A DNA stretch of 40,886 nt, taken from positions 1 to 40,886 of IMG/VR virus record IMGVR_UViG_3300033153_007483. The stretch is one strand, 5' to 3'. This stretch comes from a virus. Shown here in pieces: positions 30,651-39,184 of the stretch. Each line of letters opens with the position of its first letter. Within the stretch, counting starts at the first letter, position 1. Below the pieces are notes generated by a model. The model saw only the letters and a program-made list of their open reading frames with translations, ran no database searches and was not told the DNA's origin. The position numbers and the translations under genes are program-made.

Positions 30651-31814
30651 ATGAGCACGAAAATATTAACTCCTAGAGAGATTTACGAAATATATAAAGC
30701 GGAAGTCATTGCTAGAGGTTCCGATATTATAGATTTTAATGACGGATCTCTTCAAGATATAAACACAGGGGCAATGAGTACCTCCTTCAATGAAGTCTCT
30801 GAATTAATGATAACTGAGTTTTTGAAAACTTATTTCGGTAGTGCTGAAGCTGATGATTTAGAATATTTAGCTATAGATCATTATGGAGATAGATTCATTA
30901 GGCCAAAGGCAACAAAATCAACAACTAGCGTGAAATTTTCGAGAATTAATGATGATAAGGGAGATGTTTTAATAGGTGATGATACCATAGTTAAAACAGA
31001 AAAAGACGCAGCAGGGAAAGAGGTAAGATTTAAAGTTATATCTTCTACAACAATGGTCGGACTTACTTTAAATGTTGCGGTTGAGTCAGTAGAAGAAGGA
31101 TCTCAAACAAAAACAGAAGAAGGAAAAATAACTGTTTTAGAATCGTCTTTAACAGATGAATCTATTACAGTAACTAACGAAAACGCAACAGCAGGCGGAG
31201 AAGATAAACAAACTGACGAGGAATACAGAGAAACAATTTCAAATCTCCTACAGTCTTTATCTGGCGCAACGGAAGCAGCAATAAAGGGAGCCGTTGAAGC
31301 TGCACCCGATATTACATATGTATCTATCGTTACAACTCTCCAAAAGGTTAGAAATGTTGATGATGGTGGCGTTCCATTTGGTGATATTTACAAAATTCCT
31401 TTCGTAGTTGTTTACGTTGCAGATGCAGACGGAAATTTTTCACCATCTTTATTAGAGCAAGCAGATTCGGCAATATTACCAGTAAGAGCGGCAGGGGTTA
31501 AAATAACAGTGGAAGGCGCGCTATCTACTGTTCTAAATTGGGTAGCAAGCATAACTTTAAATCCTGCAGGGCCTAACTATGAAGAACTATCTGAAGACAC
31601 AACTCGAATTACTGACGATATGGGTAATTATGTAGATCTCCTTTTAGAAATTGGAGATGGATTCAATAGAACAACAGCAAATGAGTATATTTTATCAATA
31701 TGGGGAGCAGGGGGAACGGATGATTTAACATCTTTCACCACTAGTCAACCTACTGGAAACGTGGCAGGGGTAGAAGATACTAAGTTAATTTCTGGAAATA
31801 TGGAGATTGAATAA
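30651..31814 (+). CDS. Baseplate J-like protein (Mu gp47/P2 gpJ)
   Basis: 387 residues, starting right after the gp25-like stop. Blocks of the J-like family: GSLQDINTGAMSTSFNEVSE, EYLAIDHYGDRFIRPKAT (LDxxAxxYGxxR-like), then AGGEDKQTDEEYRETISNLL and AIKGAVEAAPDITYVSIV. It forms the wedge periphery of the baseplate. High confidence. Confidence 0.88.
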   Translation: MSTKILTPREIYEIYKAEVIARGSDIIDFNDGSLQDINTGAMSTSFNEVSELMITEFLKTYFGSAEADDLEYLAIDHYGDRFIRPKATKSTTSVKFSRINDDKGDVLIGDDTIVKTEKDAAGKEVRFKVISSTTMVGLTLNVAVESVEEGSQTKTEEGKITVLESSLTDESITVTNENATAGGEDKQTDEEYRETISNLLQSLSGATEAAIKGAVEAAPDITYVSIVTTLQKVRNVDDGGVPFGDIYKIPFVVVYVADADGNFSPSLLEQADSAILPVRAAGVKITVEGALSTVLNWVASITLNPAGPNYEELSEDTTRITDDMGNYVDLLLEIGDGFNRTTANEYILSIWGAGGTDDLTSFTTSQPTGNVAGVEDTKLISGNMEIE

Positions 31815-32426
31815 ATGCTAACTCAAGAGCAATGGTTTAATAAATTATCTGGTTTTATTCCATCTTGGGTATTACAGGAAAATAAAAACGCATATGCTCA
31901 CTATCAAGGAATGGCAAAAGTTTTATCTGTATCTCAGGAAATAATTGCTAATCATATTAAAGAAACTTTTATAACTACTTCAAGCGGAGAGTTTCTTGAC
32001 CTTCATGGTGCCGATAGAAATAAAGAAAGAACATCGTTTGACACAGACGAGTCTTTTAAGGCGAAAATAAGAGAGATAGTAAACTCTTGCAGCTTACCAG
32101 CAATTAAAGCTCTAGTTGATTCTATGCTTATAACAGGAGAATCGACGATAATAGAGCATTATTCAGCGGAAAACTTTTGTAATTCAGGAGCTTTTTTAAA
32201 TGTTAATATTATTCCTGTTCAAGAATATCTTTATAATTTTTTTACAATAATTGTTGATCAGCAAATTCCCGAGCCATCAACTTTCTGTAATGTTGATATA
32301 TTTTGTGATGCTGAAAATATAACTGGTGCCGATGAATCGGATATTGAACTTTTTAGAAGTATCGTTAATGCAGTAAATGAAAATAAAGCTTTAGGTGTTG
32401 AGTATCGTTTAATCGAGAGAAGATAA
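31815..32426 (+). CDS. Tail protein I-like (Mu gp48, YmfQ/DUF2313-type)
   Basis: 203 residues. Opening FNKLSGFIPSWVLQENKNAY, then SGEFLDLHGADRNKERTSFD and DESFKAKIREIVN, resembles gpI/gp48 proteins, which have 'L..LG...G..R..GE.D..FR.RI'. It connects wedge to tail fibre. It follows the J-like gene directly (ATAAATG). Good confidence. Confidence 0.78.
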   Translation: MLTQEQWFNKLSGFIPSWVLQENKNAYAHYQGMAKVLSVSQEIIANHIKETFITTSSGEFLDLHGADRNKERTSFDTDESFKAKIREIVNSCSLPAIKALVDSMLITGESTIIEHYSAENFCNSGAFLNVNIIPVQEYLYNFFTIIVDQQIPEPSTFCNVDIFCDAENITGADESDIELFRSIVNAVNENKALGVEYRLIERR

Positions 32427-32438
32427 GGAGAATTTAGG

Positions 32439-33449
32439 ATGGAATCAAGACAGCAATTTGGAGTAGGTCAAGAAATAATAGAAGCCGATTTAGATAAAAT
32501 TCCCTCAAGAGTCGAAAGAGGAATGTTTGATTATATCATTAGAGAAATGCTAGGAAGAAAGACAGATGCTTTTTTCCAAGATTCTTTCAATGTTATTTTT
32601 GTGGATGATTCTTCCGTTTTGCTTAAGTCGGGGGTTGGCTTTCAAAACATAGTAACGGATTCACATGACCCAGATAATAAACCATTGTATTTAGGAGCAG
32701 ATAAGACATTAAACTTTAATGCTCCAAATGCTGCAAATAATCGAATTGATGCTATTGCAGTAAAATACAGCTTAATTGATGGTGAAACAGTATCGAGGCG
32801 ATACAAAGATATTACTACACAAGAGGTTTCAGATAGAAATTTTGTTATTTCTAAAATATGGTCAGTTGAAACACTGGTTGTTGAAGGTGAAGCTGCGGTT
32901 GAACCTGTTTGTCCCGATATTCCAGCAGGCTATTTAAAAATCACTGAAGTTTTAGTAAGTGCTGCTCTTGGAATAGTTGATCAAGACTCAATAAGCGATT
33001 TAAGAACTCTCCTTCCTATCTCTACACAATATAGTACAGTTGGGTCATACGAATATGATGCGGTTGTTGGATCTATCCCACAAGCTAATTACGAGACTCT
33101 AGGAGCTGCTTTAATTGCTGCGCAAGATGGTTGGAAGATATTAGTTTTAGAAAGTGATACTATTGAAGCTGGCGAGATCCCAACAGTAACAAAAGATAAT
33201 ATTGAAATTAACTTTAAGCGAGATGTTACATTTACTAAAGGATCGGCTGCAATAGGGCTAATCGTTCAAGGTGACTTTTTCAAGATCAAAAACGGAAGAT
33301 TTAAAGATTTTTCATCAGGTGGTAACTTTGGGGTACATTTAGATGGTAGTAATTTTGCAGAAATCACAGGGATAAGATATTTAAATTGTGATTCTAATTT
33401 TTCAGACGAAGGCACAAATACTGTTCATGTTTATAGTATAGAAGAATAA
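32439..33449 (+). CDS. Tail fibre adaptor or proximal fibre protein
   Basis: 336 residues, SD AAGGAG. The N-terminal 200 residues resemble the baseplate-attaching part of fibre proteins (GQEIIEADLDKIPSRVERGM, DAIAVKYSLIDGE, PDIPAGYLKITEVLV, DLRTLLP). The C-terminal 120 residues (ETLGAALIAAQDGWKILVL, then GDFFKIKNGRFKDF) look like a short right-handed beta-helix. It likely joins the fibre to the baseplate. Moderate confidence. Confidence 0.68.
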   Translation: MESRQQFGVGQEIIEADLDKIPSRVERGMFDYIIREMLGRKTDAFFQDSFNVIFVDDSSVLLKSGVGFQNIVTDSHDPDNKPLYLGADKTLNFNAPNAANNRIDAIAVKYSLIDGETVSRRYKDITTQEVSDRNFVISKIWSVETLVVEGEAAVEPVCPDIPAGYLKITEVLVSAALGIVDQDSISDLRTLLPISTQYSTVGSYEYDAVVGSIPQANYETLGAALIAAQDGWKILVLESDTIEAGEIPTVTKDNIEINFKRDVTFTKGSAAIGLIVQGDFFKIKNGRFKDFSSGGNFGVHLDGSNFAEITGIRYLNCDSNFSDEGTNTVHVYSIEE

Positions 33450-33462
33450 AAAAGGGGAAGGT

Positions 33463-35658
33463 ATGAAGTTTATTATTTTTGTTTTATTTTTAATTACCTC
33501 CTTTATTGCGTCGAGCGCGTCAATTCCAAACAATAATTTTAAAATTGGAACTAGCGCATCGGTCGATAAAGGATTTGAGTTTAATTTTGGTGGTGATAAT
33601 CCAAAGTTGCAAATTTTAAGCTCTGACAAGTCTATGAGTTTTGACAGAGACAAGCTTTCGGTTGGAACAGGTGCAGCTTCAGGAGTTAAGCAGTTAAATT
33701 TTAATGGTTACAACAAATCATTATCTTTTGAAACTGACACCTTTAAACTTGATGCTCAAAAACTTCAAGTTGGCGACGGAACAGCTTCAAGCATTGATCT
33801 ACTCTTTAATAATGGATCTAATCAAAAACTAAGATCTAACCCAACAAGCGGAAAGCTTGAATTTACAAACGATGGTACTCTCTTTAAATCCATGGGTTCA
33901 GGTGGTGGTGGTGGATCGGCTGGAATAATCCTAATAAGCAATGAGGGCTTTGAGGATGGCGTAACAGATCAATGGAGCGTTACAGGTGGGGCTACAGTAG
34001 CAGAAGTAACAACTGGTGCAGACCTTGGCTTTGATGATAAATCGGCAAAGGTTACTTATTCAGCAGCAGGGACTTACTGTTCTGATTTGGCCACTAAACC
34101 TAATGCGCTTGGCTTTGGTTGTATGGCTTCGATTTATTATAAAAATGGTGGAACCGATCAGAAAGTAGTTGTTTATGACGGATCAAGTAATTCACTTGCC
34201 GAACTAGATCTTTTATCAAGCACAGAATGGACAAGCTTCTCACCTCTAACTTTTGAATGTAAAGACGAGATGAAAATATGCTTTGAAGGCTCTTCTGGTG
34301 ACATTGTTTTAGATAATAATTACCTTGGAAACAATAAGAACTTTGTTACTGTTACGCCAAATGCTAAAGTTCTAGCAAGTGTTGAAGCCGCAGGAAGTAC
34401 AGGGCAGACAATAACCGCTAGTGTTACACCCTTACCATTCACTGAATTAAGCGATCCAGCAAACGCATGGAGTGGAGATTCTTACACTGTGCAGTCATCA
34501 AATACAATAATAGAATTATCTGGGAGAATGTTTTTTACTACTTCGGCAGGCAGAAACACAGACCTACATGTAAATGGTAGCTTTTACAAGAGAATTGGCG
34601 GGACTAGTGTTTCTGGCAGACACGAATCTTTTGTATTTATTGGCAGTGTTGGAGAATTTCAAAAAGATGATGTATTAACATTGATACTAGATTCTGGCGG
34701 AACACTTGAAACATATACAGAATACCATAGCATAAATATAAACGAGTCAGAATTTCCAGACGCTTCACAAGCTGCTTGGTATCCAGATGCTCAGAGTTTC
34801 TTTGTTAGTGCTAATATCGGTGGATCTGATATAACTGGTGTTCACGAATCGGTGCCGAATAATTCATCAATAGATATGATTGTAAATAGTGGTTCTCCAA
34901 ATATAACCTGTAGTGATGGGTCACAGGGAGCACTTACTTGTTCAACAGGTAACGAGCAAATTGGAATAGAGGCAATATTACCAGTAGTTGGAAAATACAA
35001 GGTATGCATAAACTCAAGCTCAAAAGCTATAAGTGGATCAGATTTATCTGGCAGAATTGGATTATTTGAAAATTTGACAAACAATATTATAAGCATTGGT
35101 GATAGTTCATTCTCTATATATAATGGAAACAGTGTAGCTACTCTATCAGGCCAAAGGCTTTGTGATGTTTTCAATATAGCATCTATAGGAAAAGCAACAT
35201 TTAAGCTTTATACAGAGTTCACAGCTAGCGCCGCGACAATAGTTGCAGATAGATTTGCAGGCACAAATGATAGAGATGTTAATATCACCATAGAACTAGT
35301 CTCAGAGGGCGTAAACAAGCCCTACGTTCTTAATCAGGTTGATACGAGTGTTAAAGGTGGAGTGAAAATAAACGGATGCACAATATCCAATATAGCAAGC
35401 CCTACATTCCTAACTAATGACTGCTCATCATGGGCTAGCTCTATAGCCATAAACGGAACGGCTGATATTCAAGTCAACCTTCAGTCTGGAATATTTAAAG
35501 ATACTCCTACATGTTTAAGCTCTTCAGGAGATGAAAGCTACAATGGACGATGTTCCGTCACAGCTTTAAACTCAACAACATTAAGGATTCTAGGTTCTAG
35601 CGATAGTGGGGCCGCACACTACCAAAATTGTCAAATCATGTGCTATGGAGAGAGGTAA
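33463..35658 (+). CDS. Large fibre-like protein with signal peptide
   Basis: 731 residues, SD AAGGGGAAGG. Residues 1-20 form a Sec-type signal (KFIIFVLFLITSFIASSA), unexpected for a tail fibre. Residues about 26-135 contain three related units of about 37 residues beginning FKIGTSASVD, KLSVGTGAASG and KLQVGDGTASS, each followed by a strand ending in L/N-F-N/F-G-like turns. A Gly linker (about 145-150) leads to a carbohydrate-binding-like segment (NEGFEDGVTDQWSVTGGATV). Later beta-rich domains contain several Cys pairs, and the end is Ser/Cys-rich. Could be an exported receptor-binding or surface-modifying protein. Fibre role by position. Confidence 0.65.
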   Translation: MKFIIFVLFLITSFIASSASIPNNNFKIGTSASVDKGFEFNFGGDNPKLQILSSDKSMSFDRDKLSVGTGAASGVKQLNFNGYNKSLSFETDTFKLDAQKLQVGDGTASSIDLLFNNGSNQKLRSNPTSGKLEFTNDGTLFKSMGSGGGGGSAGIILISNEGFEDGVTDQWSVTGGATVAEVTTGADLGFDDKSAKVTYSAAGTYCSDLATKPNALGFGCMASIYYKNGGTDQKVVVYDGSSNSLAELDLLSSTEWTSFSPLTFECKDEMKICFEGSSGDIVLDNNYLGNNKNFVTVTPNAKVLASVEAAGSTGQTITASVTPLPFTELSDPANAWSGDSYTVQSSNTIIELSGRMFFTTSAGRNTDLHVNGSFYKRIGGTSVSGRHESFVFIGSVGEFQKDDVLTLILDSGGTLETYTEYHSININESEFPDASQAAWYPDAQSFFVSANIGGSDITGVHESVPNNSSIDMIVNSGSPNITCSDGSQGALTCSTGNEQIGIEAILPVVGKYKVCINSSSKAISGSDLSGRIGLFENLTNNIISIGDSSFSIYNGNSVATLSGQRLCDVFNIASIGKATFKLYTEFTASAATIVADRFAGTNDRDVNITIELVSEGVNKPYVLNQVDTSVKGGVKINGCTISNIASPTFLTNDCSSWASSIAINGTADIQVNLQSGIFKDTPTCLSSSGDESYNGRCSVTALNSTTLRILGSSDSGAAHYQNCQIMCYGER

Positions 35659-35664
35659 TAAACT

Positions 35665-36222
35665 ATGAAAAACTTAATTTTAATTTTCTCAATTTTTCTC
35701 AATTTTTCTTTATTTGCTAAAAATGTAAATTATACGGCAGATGGGAAAACAATGTTTTTAAAGCAAAAAGATTGCATGGCAAAAAATGAGGTTTGCTATG
35801 CTTTTCCAGTTGGAAAGTCTTATTCGGATTTCGATCTAACACCAGAATACAAAAATGGTGAAGCTGTTTATTCAAAAAATCAGATTAATGATTGCGGAGA
35901 GTATTGCCAAACTCTTTTTGATTCAGGAAATCAGATTGATGAGTGCGAAGATCCAGACGAGACAATGATTTTAAATCTTGATCTTGAACAGATTTACTGT
36001 TCTAAATTTCTTCATTACGAACAGGTTTTGACTGGAAACAAAATTCTTAAACTCAATCAGTCAAAAAAAGACGAAAGATTATTGTTGAAATCTCAGAAAA
36101 AAGAGAAGGATAAGCGGAGGGAAGTAAAGAAGAAAAAATCTAGGAATTATTTCGATAGTATTAATTGTGATGACTTGACGGATGATTTCCAGAAAAACAC
36201 TTGTATCTTGCTGAGTAAGTAA
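35665..36222 (+). CDS. Secreted Cys-rich protein
   Basis: 185 residues with a Sec-type signal (MKNLILIFSIFLNFSLFAK), ten Cys after it (for example KDCMAKNEVC, NDCGEYCQTLF, DECEDP) and a very basic segment near 130-160 (KKEKDKRREVKKKKSRNY). It follows the signal-bearing fibre-like gene and overlaps the next by one base. Disulfide-rich periplasmic or outer-surface protein; function unknown. Confidence 0.6.
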   Translation: MKNLILIFSIFLNFSLFAKNVNYTADGKTMFLKQKDCMAKNEVCYAFPVGKSYSDFDLTPEYKNGEAVYSKNQINDCGEYCQTLFDSGNQIDECEDPDETMILNLDLEQIYCSKFLHYEQVLTGNKILKLNQSKKDERLLLKSQKKEKDKRREVKKKKSRNYFDSINCDDLTDDFQKNTCILLSK

Positions 36223-36455
36223 TGAGCAAGGATCTTTTTTTACATGTATCAAAATGGGCGGTAGTTGCAATAATTGCCGCCATCTTTTCAACAGTCATAA
36301 CTTCGAGAGAGTTGAAGGGAAGAGTTTCATCTCTTGAAGCCCAGAGGAAAGTTGAGGCTAGGCTATTGTGCAAAATTGCAATAAAGATTAACGCATTAGA
36401 CAAAAAACAAGATCCTGAACTAAATAATGCTTGCGCTTCCCTAATCGGGATATAG
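36222..36455 (+). CDS. Small single-TM protein, candidate holin or inner spanin
   Basis: 77 residues. One transmembrane segment (about 12-28: WAVVAIIAAIFSTVIT) followed by a charged helical region (ELKGRVSSLEAQRKVEARLL). This topology fits a small holin-like or spanin-like protein. It lies upstream of the lysis cassette. Not enough to choose between roles. Confidence 0.5.
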   Translation: MSKDLFLHVSKWAVVAIIAAIFSTVITSRELKGRVSSLEAQRKVEARLLCKIAIKINALDKKQDPELNNACASLIGI

Positions 36456-36505
36456 TAGCTATTATCTAAATTCATAAAAGTTATTATTAATCTAAGGAGC
36501 AAAAA

Positions 36506-36904
36506 ATGAATGATCAAAATGAAACTATGGAAACTGCACCAGAGGAATTTACATCAAATGAGAGTACTGGGATTGATGACGTAAAGCCAATGGTTAACCT
36601 TGTCGCTGAGCTTGCAAACGTAAGTGGTGAGATCGTTAAAGGCAATTACGGGTCGCTAATGAGACTTATTGACGAGGTTGCAGCACTTGAAGGGGTGGAT
36701 TTCGATAAGTTCTTAATTCAATTGAAAGATGTTGATACAGACGAAAGCAAAGAGCTAGCTTCTATTTTCAAGAAGAAATTTGATATTGATAATGATTCTC
36801 TTGAATTAGTTATTGAGCAAGCCCTTGATTCTGTCGAAAAGACTTATTTAGCAATTATGTCATGGGTTAATCTATCTAAAAGAATTAAATCACTCGAAGA
36901 TTAA
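36506..36904 (+). CDS. Hypothetical acidic helical protein
   Basis: 132 residues, SD AAGGAG. Acidic N-terminus (ETMETAPEEFTSNEST) followed by helices (VNLVAELANVSGEIVKG, then YGSLMRLIDEVAALEG). No family recognised; sits between the small TM genes before the endolysin. Confidence 0.5.
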   Translation: MNDQNETMETAPEEFTSNESTGIDDVKPMVNLVAELANVSGEIVKGNYGSLMRLIDEVAALEGVDFDKFLIQLKDVDTDESKELASIFKKKFDIDNDSLELVIEQALDSVEKTYLAIMSWVNLSKRIKSLED

Positions 36905-36906
36905 AA

Positions 36907-37074
36907 ATGAAAAAGTGGTATAAATCAAAAACACTTTTATTTAATTTTTCATTATTGGGGTCGGCAATGTTCGCCCCCTTTTTGTCTGAAGACATTAGAA
37001 AGTATTTAGCTGGAATAGCAATAACTAACATCATTTTAAGATTAAAAACAGTTGATAAAATCAAGGTAAAGTAA
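36907..37074 (+). CDS. Small holin-like membrane protein
   Basis: 55 residues. Starts MKKWYKSKTLLFNFSLLGSA, closely like the 'K-W-x-x-S-K-T-x-x-x-N' opening of many phage holins, with a hydrophobic stretch at about 10-26, a second mildly hydrophobic segment (LAGIAITNIILRL) and a basic tail. Its stop overlaps the endolysin ATG (TAATG), the usual holin-endolysin arrangement. Good candidate holin. Confidence 0.65.
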   Translation: MKKWYKSKTLLFNFSLLGSAMFAPFLSEDIRKYLAGIAITNIILRLKTVDKIKVK

Positions 37075-37436
37075 TGCCATATTTTAGCAAAATTTCTAAG
37101 TCTAAATTGAATCTTGCTCACAAAGATCTACAGCGCCTTTTCAATAACGTAATAAAAACATATGATTGCAGTGTTATTTGCTCAATTAGGAGCAGGAAAG
37201 ACCAGGAAGAGCTCTTCCAGTTGGGATTATCTAAAAAGCAATATCCAGACTCTAAACATAATGTAATTCCGAGCCTTGCCGTAGATGTTGTTCCATATCC
37301 TGTCGATTTTAAAAATATAACGGAATTTGAAAATTTTGTTGATCGAGTCAAGGAAGTAGCAAGAAAAATGAATATTGAAATAATTAATGGTGGGAAATGG
37401 AGCTTAAAAGACTATCCCCACTTTGAATTAAAATAA
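37074..37436 (+). CDS. Endolysin, M15-type L-alanyl-D-glutamate peptidase
   Basis: 120 residues. Zinc-peptidase motifs of the VanY/T5-endolysin family: an SKHN (Ser-x-His) at about 60-63, AVDVVPYPVD (metal Asp) at about 69-78, and DYPHFEL near the end (catalytic/metal His). NGGKW precedes it. It cuts peptidoglycan cross-bridges at lysis and lacks a signal peptide, so it needs a holin. High confidence. Confidence 0.88.
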   Translation: MPYFSKISKSKLNLAHKDLQRLFNNVIKTYDCSVICSIRSRKDQEELFQLGLSKKQYPDSKHNVIPSLAVDVVPYPVDFKNITEFENFVDRVKEVARKMNIEIINGGKWSLKDYPHFELK

Positions 37437-37449
37437 AAAAGGGGGGTTT

Positions 37450-37764
37450 ATGGGATTATTAACAATATCCAGCTTAAAGCTTATAACTTCAGGAATTGGA
37501 CTAGCTAGCCAGATCTTGGCAAGAACTAGTCCAAGCGAGTTAAAAGATCTTGAAAAGCTTGAAAAGTTAAGACTGAAATATGAGGGATTGATCACTGATT
37601 ATAAAAGGCTTAATCCTTCAGAAAGAAATCAGGCAAAGTTAGAAATTTATATCCAAGAATTAGAGAAGGTATGCAATGAAATACTTATTATGCAGAAATT
37701 TGCAGAAACAAAACTCAGACTCATATTATCTCAAGATGTTAATAGCTCTAATAGCTCTAATTAG
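37450..37764 (+). CDS. Putative inner-membrane spanin (Rz-like)
   Basis: 104 residues, SD GGGGGG. Hydrophobic N-terminal segment (MGLLTISSLKLITSGIGLAS) then a charged coiled-coil-like body (ELKDLEKLEKLRLKYEGLI, then IQELEKVCNEILIMQK). A lipoprotein gene starts inside its end, the classic overlapping Rz/Rz1 plan. Function inferred from topology and context. Confidence 0.55.
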   Translation: MGLLTISSLKLITSGIGLASQILARTSPSELKDLEKLEKLRLKYEGLITDYKRLNPSERNQAKLEIYIQELEKVCNEILIMQKFAETKLRLILSQDVNSSNSSN

Positions 37765-38179
37765 CCTTCTAAGTTGTTCGTCCTCACAATATGACCTATT
37801 GCCATCAAAATACCTTAGAGGGGCATTTAAGACCCAGATAATGACATTTCACCCAGATCATAAATATTTCTTAACCAATACTGATGATTCAGGGCTAGTT
37901 AAGTATGATTTAAGGACTAATGAACTTAGATCTACTCTTGATCACCTCCATTTTATTTGTGAAATAGGAAAAAAAAGATATTTCATATGTCAGGATTCAG
38001 TAGGGCTTTGTCGAAAAACCAATATTTGCATAAAAAGAAAAAGAGCATTATTTAAATCTGGAAGAAAATGCTTGAAATATAAACTTGAGAAAATTGATAT
38101 TGAGCACCATGATTTTTTGGTTAAATCAGGAGTTCATTGCTATAGCGAATTTGTTTATCCTAAAGGTATTTATTACTGA
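37736..38179 (+). CDS. Lipoprotein, putative outer-membrane spanin (Rz1-like)
   Basis: 147 residues from ATG 37736 (an ATG at 37676 in frame would put a signal-incompatible extension in front). Short signal MLIALIALISLLSC with lipobox LLSC; lipidated Cys at 14. The mature part (about 134 residues) is longer than most Rz1 proteins, has several Cys and a basic centre. It overlaps the inner-spanin candidate by 29 bases. Good lipoprotein call; spanin role inferred. Confidence 0.6.
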   Translation: MLIALIALISLLSCSSSQYDLLPSKYLRGAFKTQIMTFHPDHKYFLTNTDDSGLVKYDLRTNELRSTLDHLHFICEIGKKRYFICQDSVGLCRKTNICIKRKRALFKSGRKCLKYKLEKIDIEHHDFLVKSGVHCYSEFVYPKGIYY

Positions 38180-38193
38180 ATTTAGATATAAAA

Positions 38194-38224
38194 AAAGCCA
38201 CCTCTTCATAAGGCAGCTTTCTTT
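38194..38224. terminator. Probable bidirectional terminator between convergent operons
   Basis: AAAGC (38194-38198) pairs with GCTTT (38216-38220), and inside it CCT (38201-38203) with AGG (38211-38213), separated by a 2x2 internal loop. A-rich on the left and CTTT on the right suit termination in both directions. It lies in the 83-bp gap between the converging operons. Confidence 0.5.
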
Positions 38225-38262
38225 AACTGACGTAACATACTAACAAGAAAAATCGTTATAAT

Positions 38263-38592
38263 TTATTCTATTTTACTTAAAAGATATTTGGCAAGAGAAA
38301 CTTTACCTTTTGACTCTTCATTACCAGTTTGCTCAAAATCTAAATGATAAATATGTATCATTTCCTTAAGCACTTGAACTATTTCTTTATTTCTTGAGTC
38401 ATATCCATAAGCAAGACCATTAACAAAATTGCAGTCTTTTCCTTCAATTTCATTAATTTTAATAATTTCAGGAGCAAGCCTTTCACATGCAGTTTTTTTC
38501 TCTTCAGAAATTTCAAACTTATAAAAGCCATCGAAAAAATGGGGTATAAGTTTTTCTGGATTAATTTTTTCTTTTTTACTATCTTTACTCAT
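38263..38592 (-). CDS. Hypothetical protein, last gene of the leftward operon
   Basis: 109 residues, helical and charged (SEEKKTACERLAPEIIKI, then KEMIHIYHLDFEQ). It overlaps the preceding gene by 4 bases. No family recognised. Confidence 0.5.
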   Translation of the reverse strand: MSKDSKKEKINPEKLIPHFFDGFYKFEISEEKKTACERLAPEIIKINEIEGKDCNFVNGLAYGYDSRNKEIVQVLKEMIHIYHLDFEQTGNEESKGKVSLAKYLLSKIE

Positions 38593-39119
38593 GATACAGC
38601 GCCTTTTTTTGTTAGCTCCTTAATTATGCTTGGAGCGATTAAGTTGATTCCGTCATGTATTGTTATTTCGCTTTTTAAATGATTTCCTATAAACGGAACT
38701 GTATAAGAAACAAAAAAAGCCTCTAATTCGTGCTCTTTGTGCTCTATAGGGTACTTGAACGCAAAGCCATACTTTTTATCTACCTCAGTGGCCATGTAAT
38801 GCTTATCAAGCTTCTCGTAAACAATAGGCTCAACGAGAACCTCAACTTCAATATTCTTTCTAGCTCTTTCAAGTTGCTCAATTACCACTTTAGCAATCTG
38901 ACCCCTAAGACTTGTTATTGCTTCAGGAATATATTTAACAGCAAGAGGCCATATAGGAAACTCTAGGTCAACAGTAGATTCTTGATCAAAAGTAGTAACT
39001 TTTCTATAGAACATTTTCCCAGTTGATGGATCTTTGTCTTTGATAATTTTAGGCTGTCCGAGTTTTGCTTTTGATGAAACAGTTGCGTGAATTGTAAGGG
39101 AGAGTTTTTTATTATTCAT
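38589..39119 (-). CDS. Hypothetical protein
   Basis: 176 residues with a beta-rich pattern (KLSLTIHATVSSKAKLGQ, STVDLEFPIWPLAVKYI, ESITIHDGI-like strands) and a mid-helical segment (ITSLRGQIAKVVIEQLERA). The SD (GGAG) lies straight after the U tract of the upstream terminator. No family recognised; soluble, early. Confidence 0.5.
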   Translation of the reverse strand: MNNKKLSLTIHATVSSKAKLGQPKIIKDKDPSTGKMFYRKVTTFDQESTVDLEFPIWPLAVKYIPEAITSLRGQIAKVVIEQLERARKNIEVEVLVEPIVYEKLDKHYMATEVDKKYGFAFKYPIEHKEHELEAFFVSYTVPFIGNHLKSEITIHDGINLIAPSIIKELTKKGAVS

Positions 39120-39129
39120 TTTTTACTCC

Positions 39130-39161
39130 AAAAAAAAGGGGTTCGCAATTGACGTACCCCC
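39130..39161 (-). terminator. Rho-independent terminator (leftward)
   Basis: On the minus strand GGGGT pairs with ACCCC (plus 39156-39160 with 39138-39142 region), with inner CG/CG pairs around an A-A mismatch, followed by eight U (plus-strand A run 39130-39137). It follows the RHH/lysine-tail gene. The T run also lies next to the SD of the following gene. Confidence 0.75.
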
Positions 39162-39184
39162 TCTTTGCTCTTTTTTAAATCTAA

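Noticed and set aside
36161-36517. 118-codon minus-strand frame opposite the small TM gene
   Set aside because: Antisense to well-placed rightward genes with SDs; no recognisable protein features.
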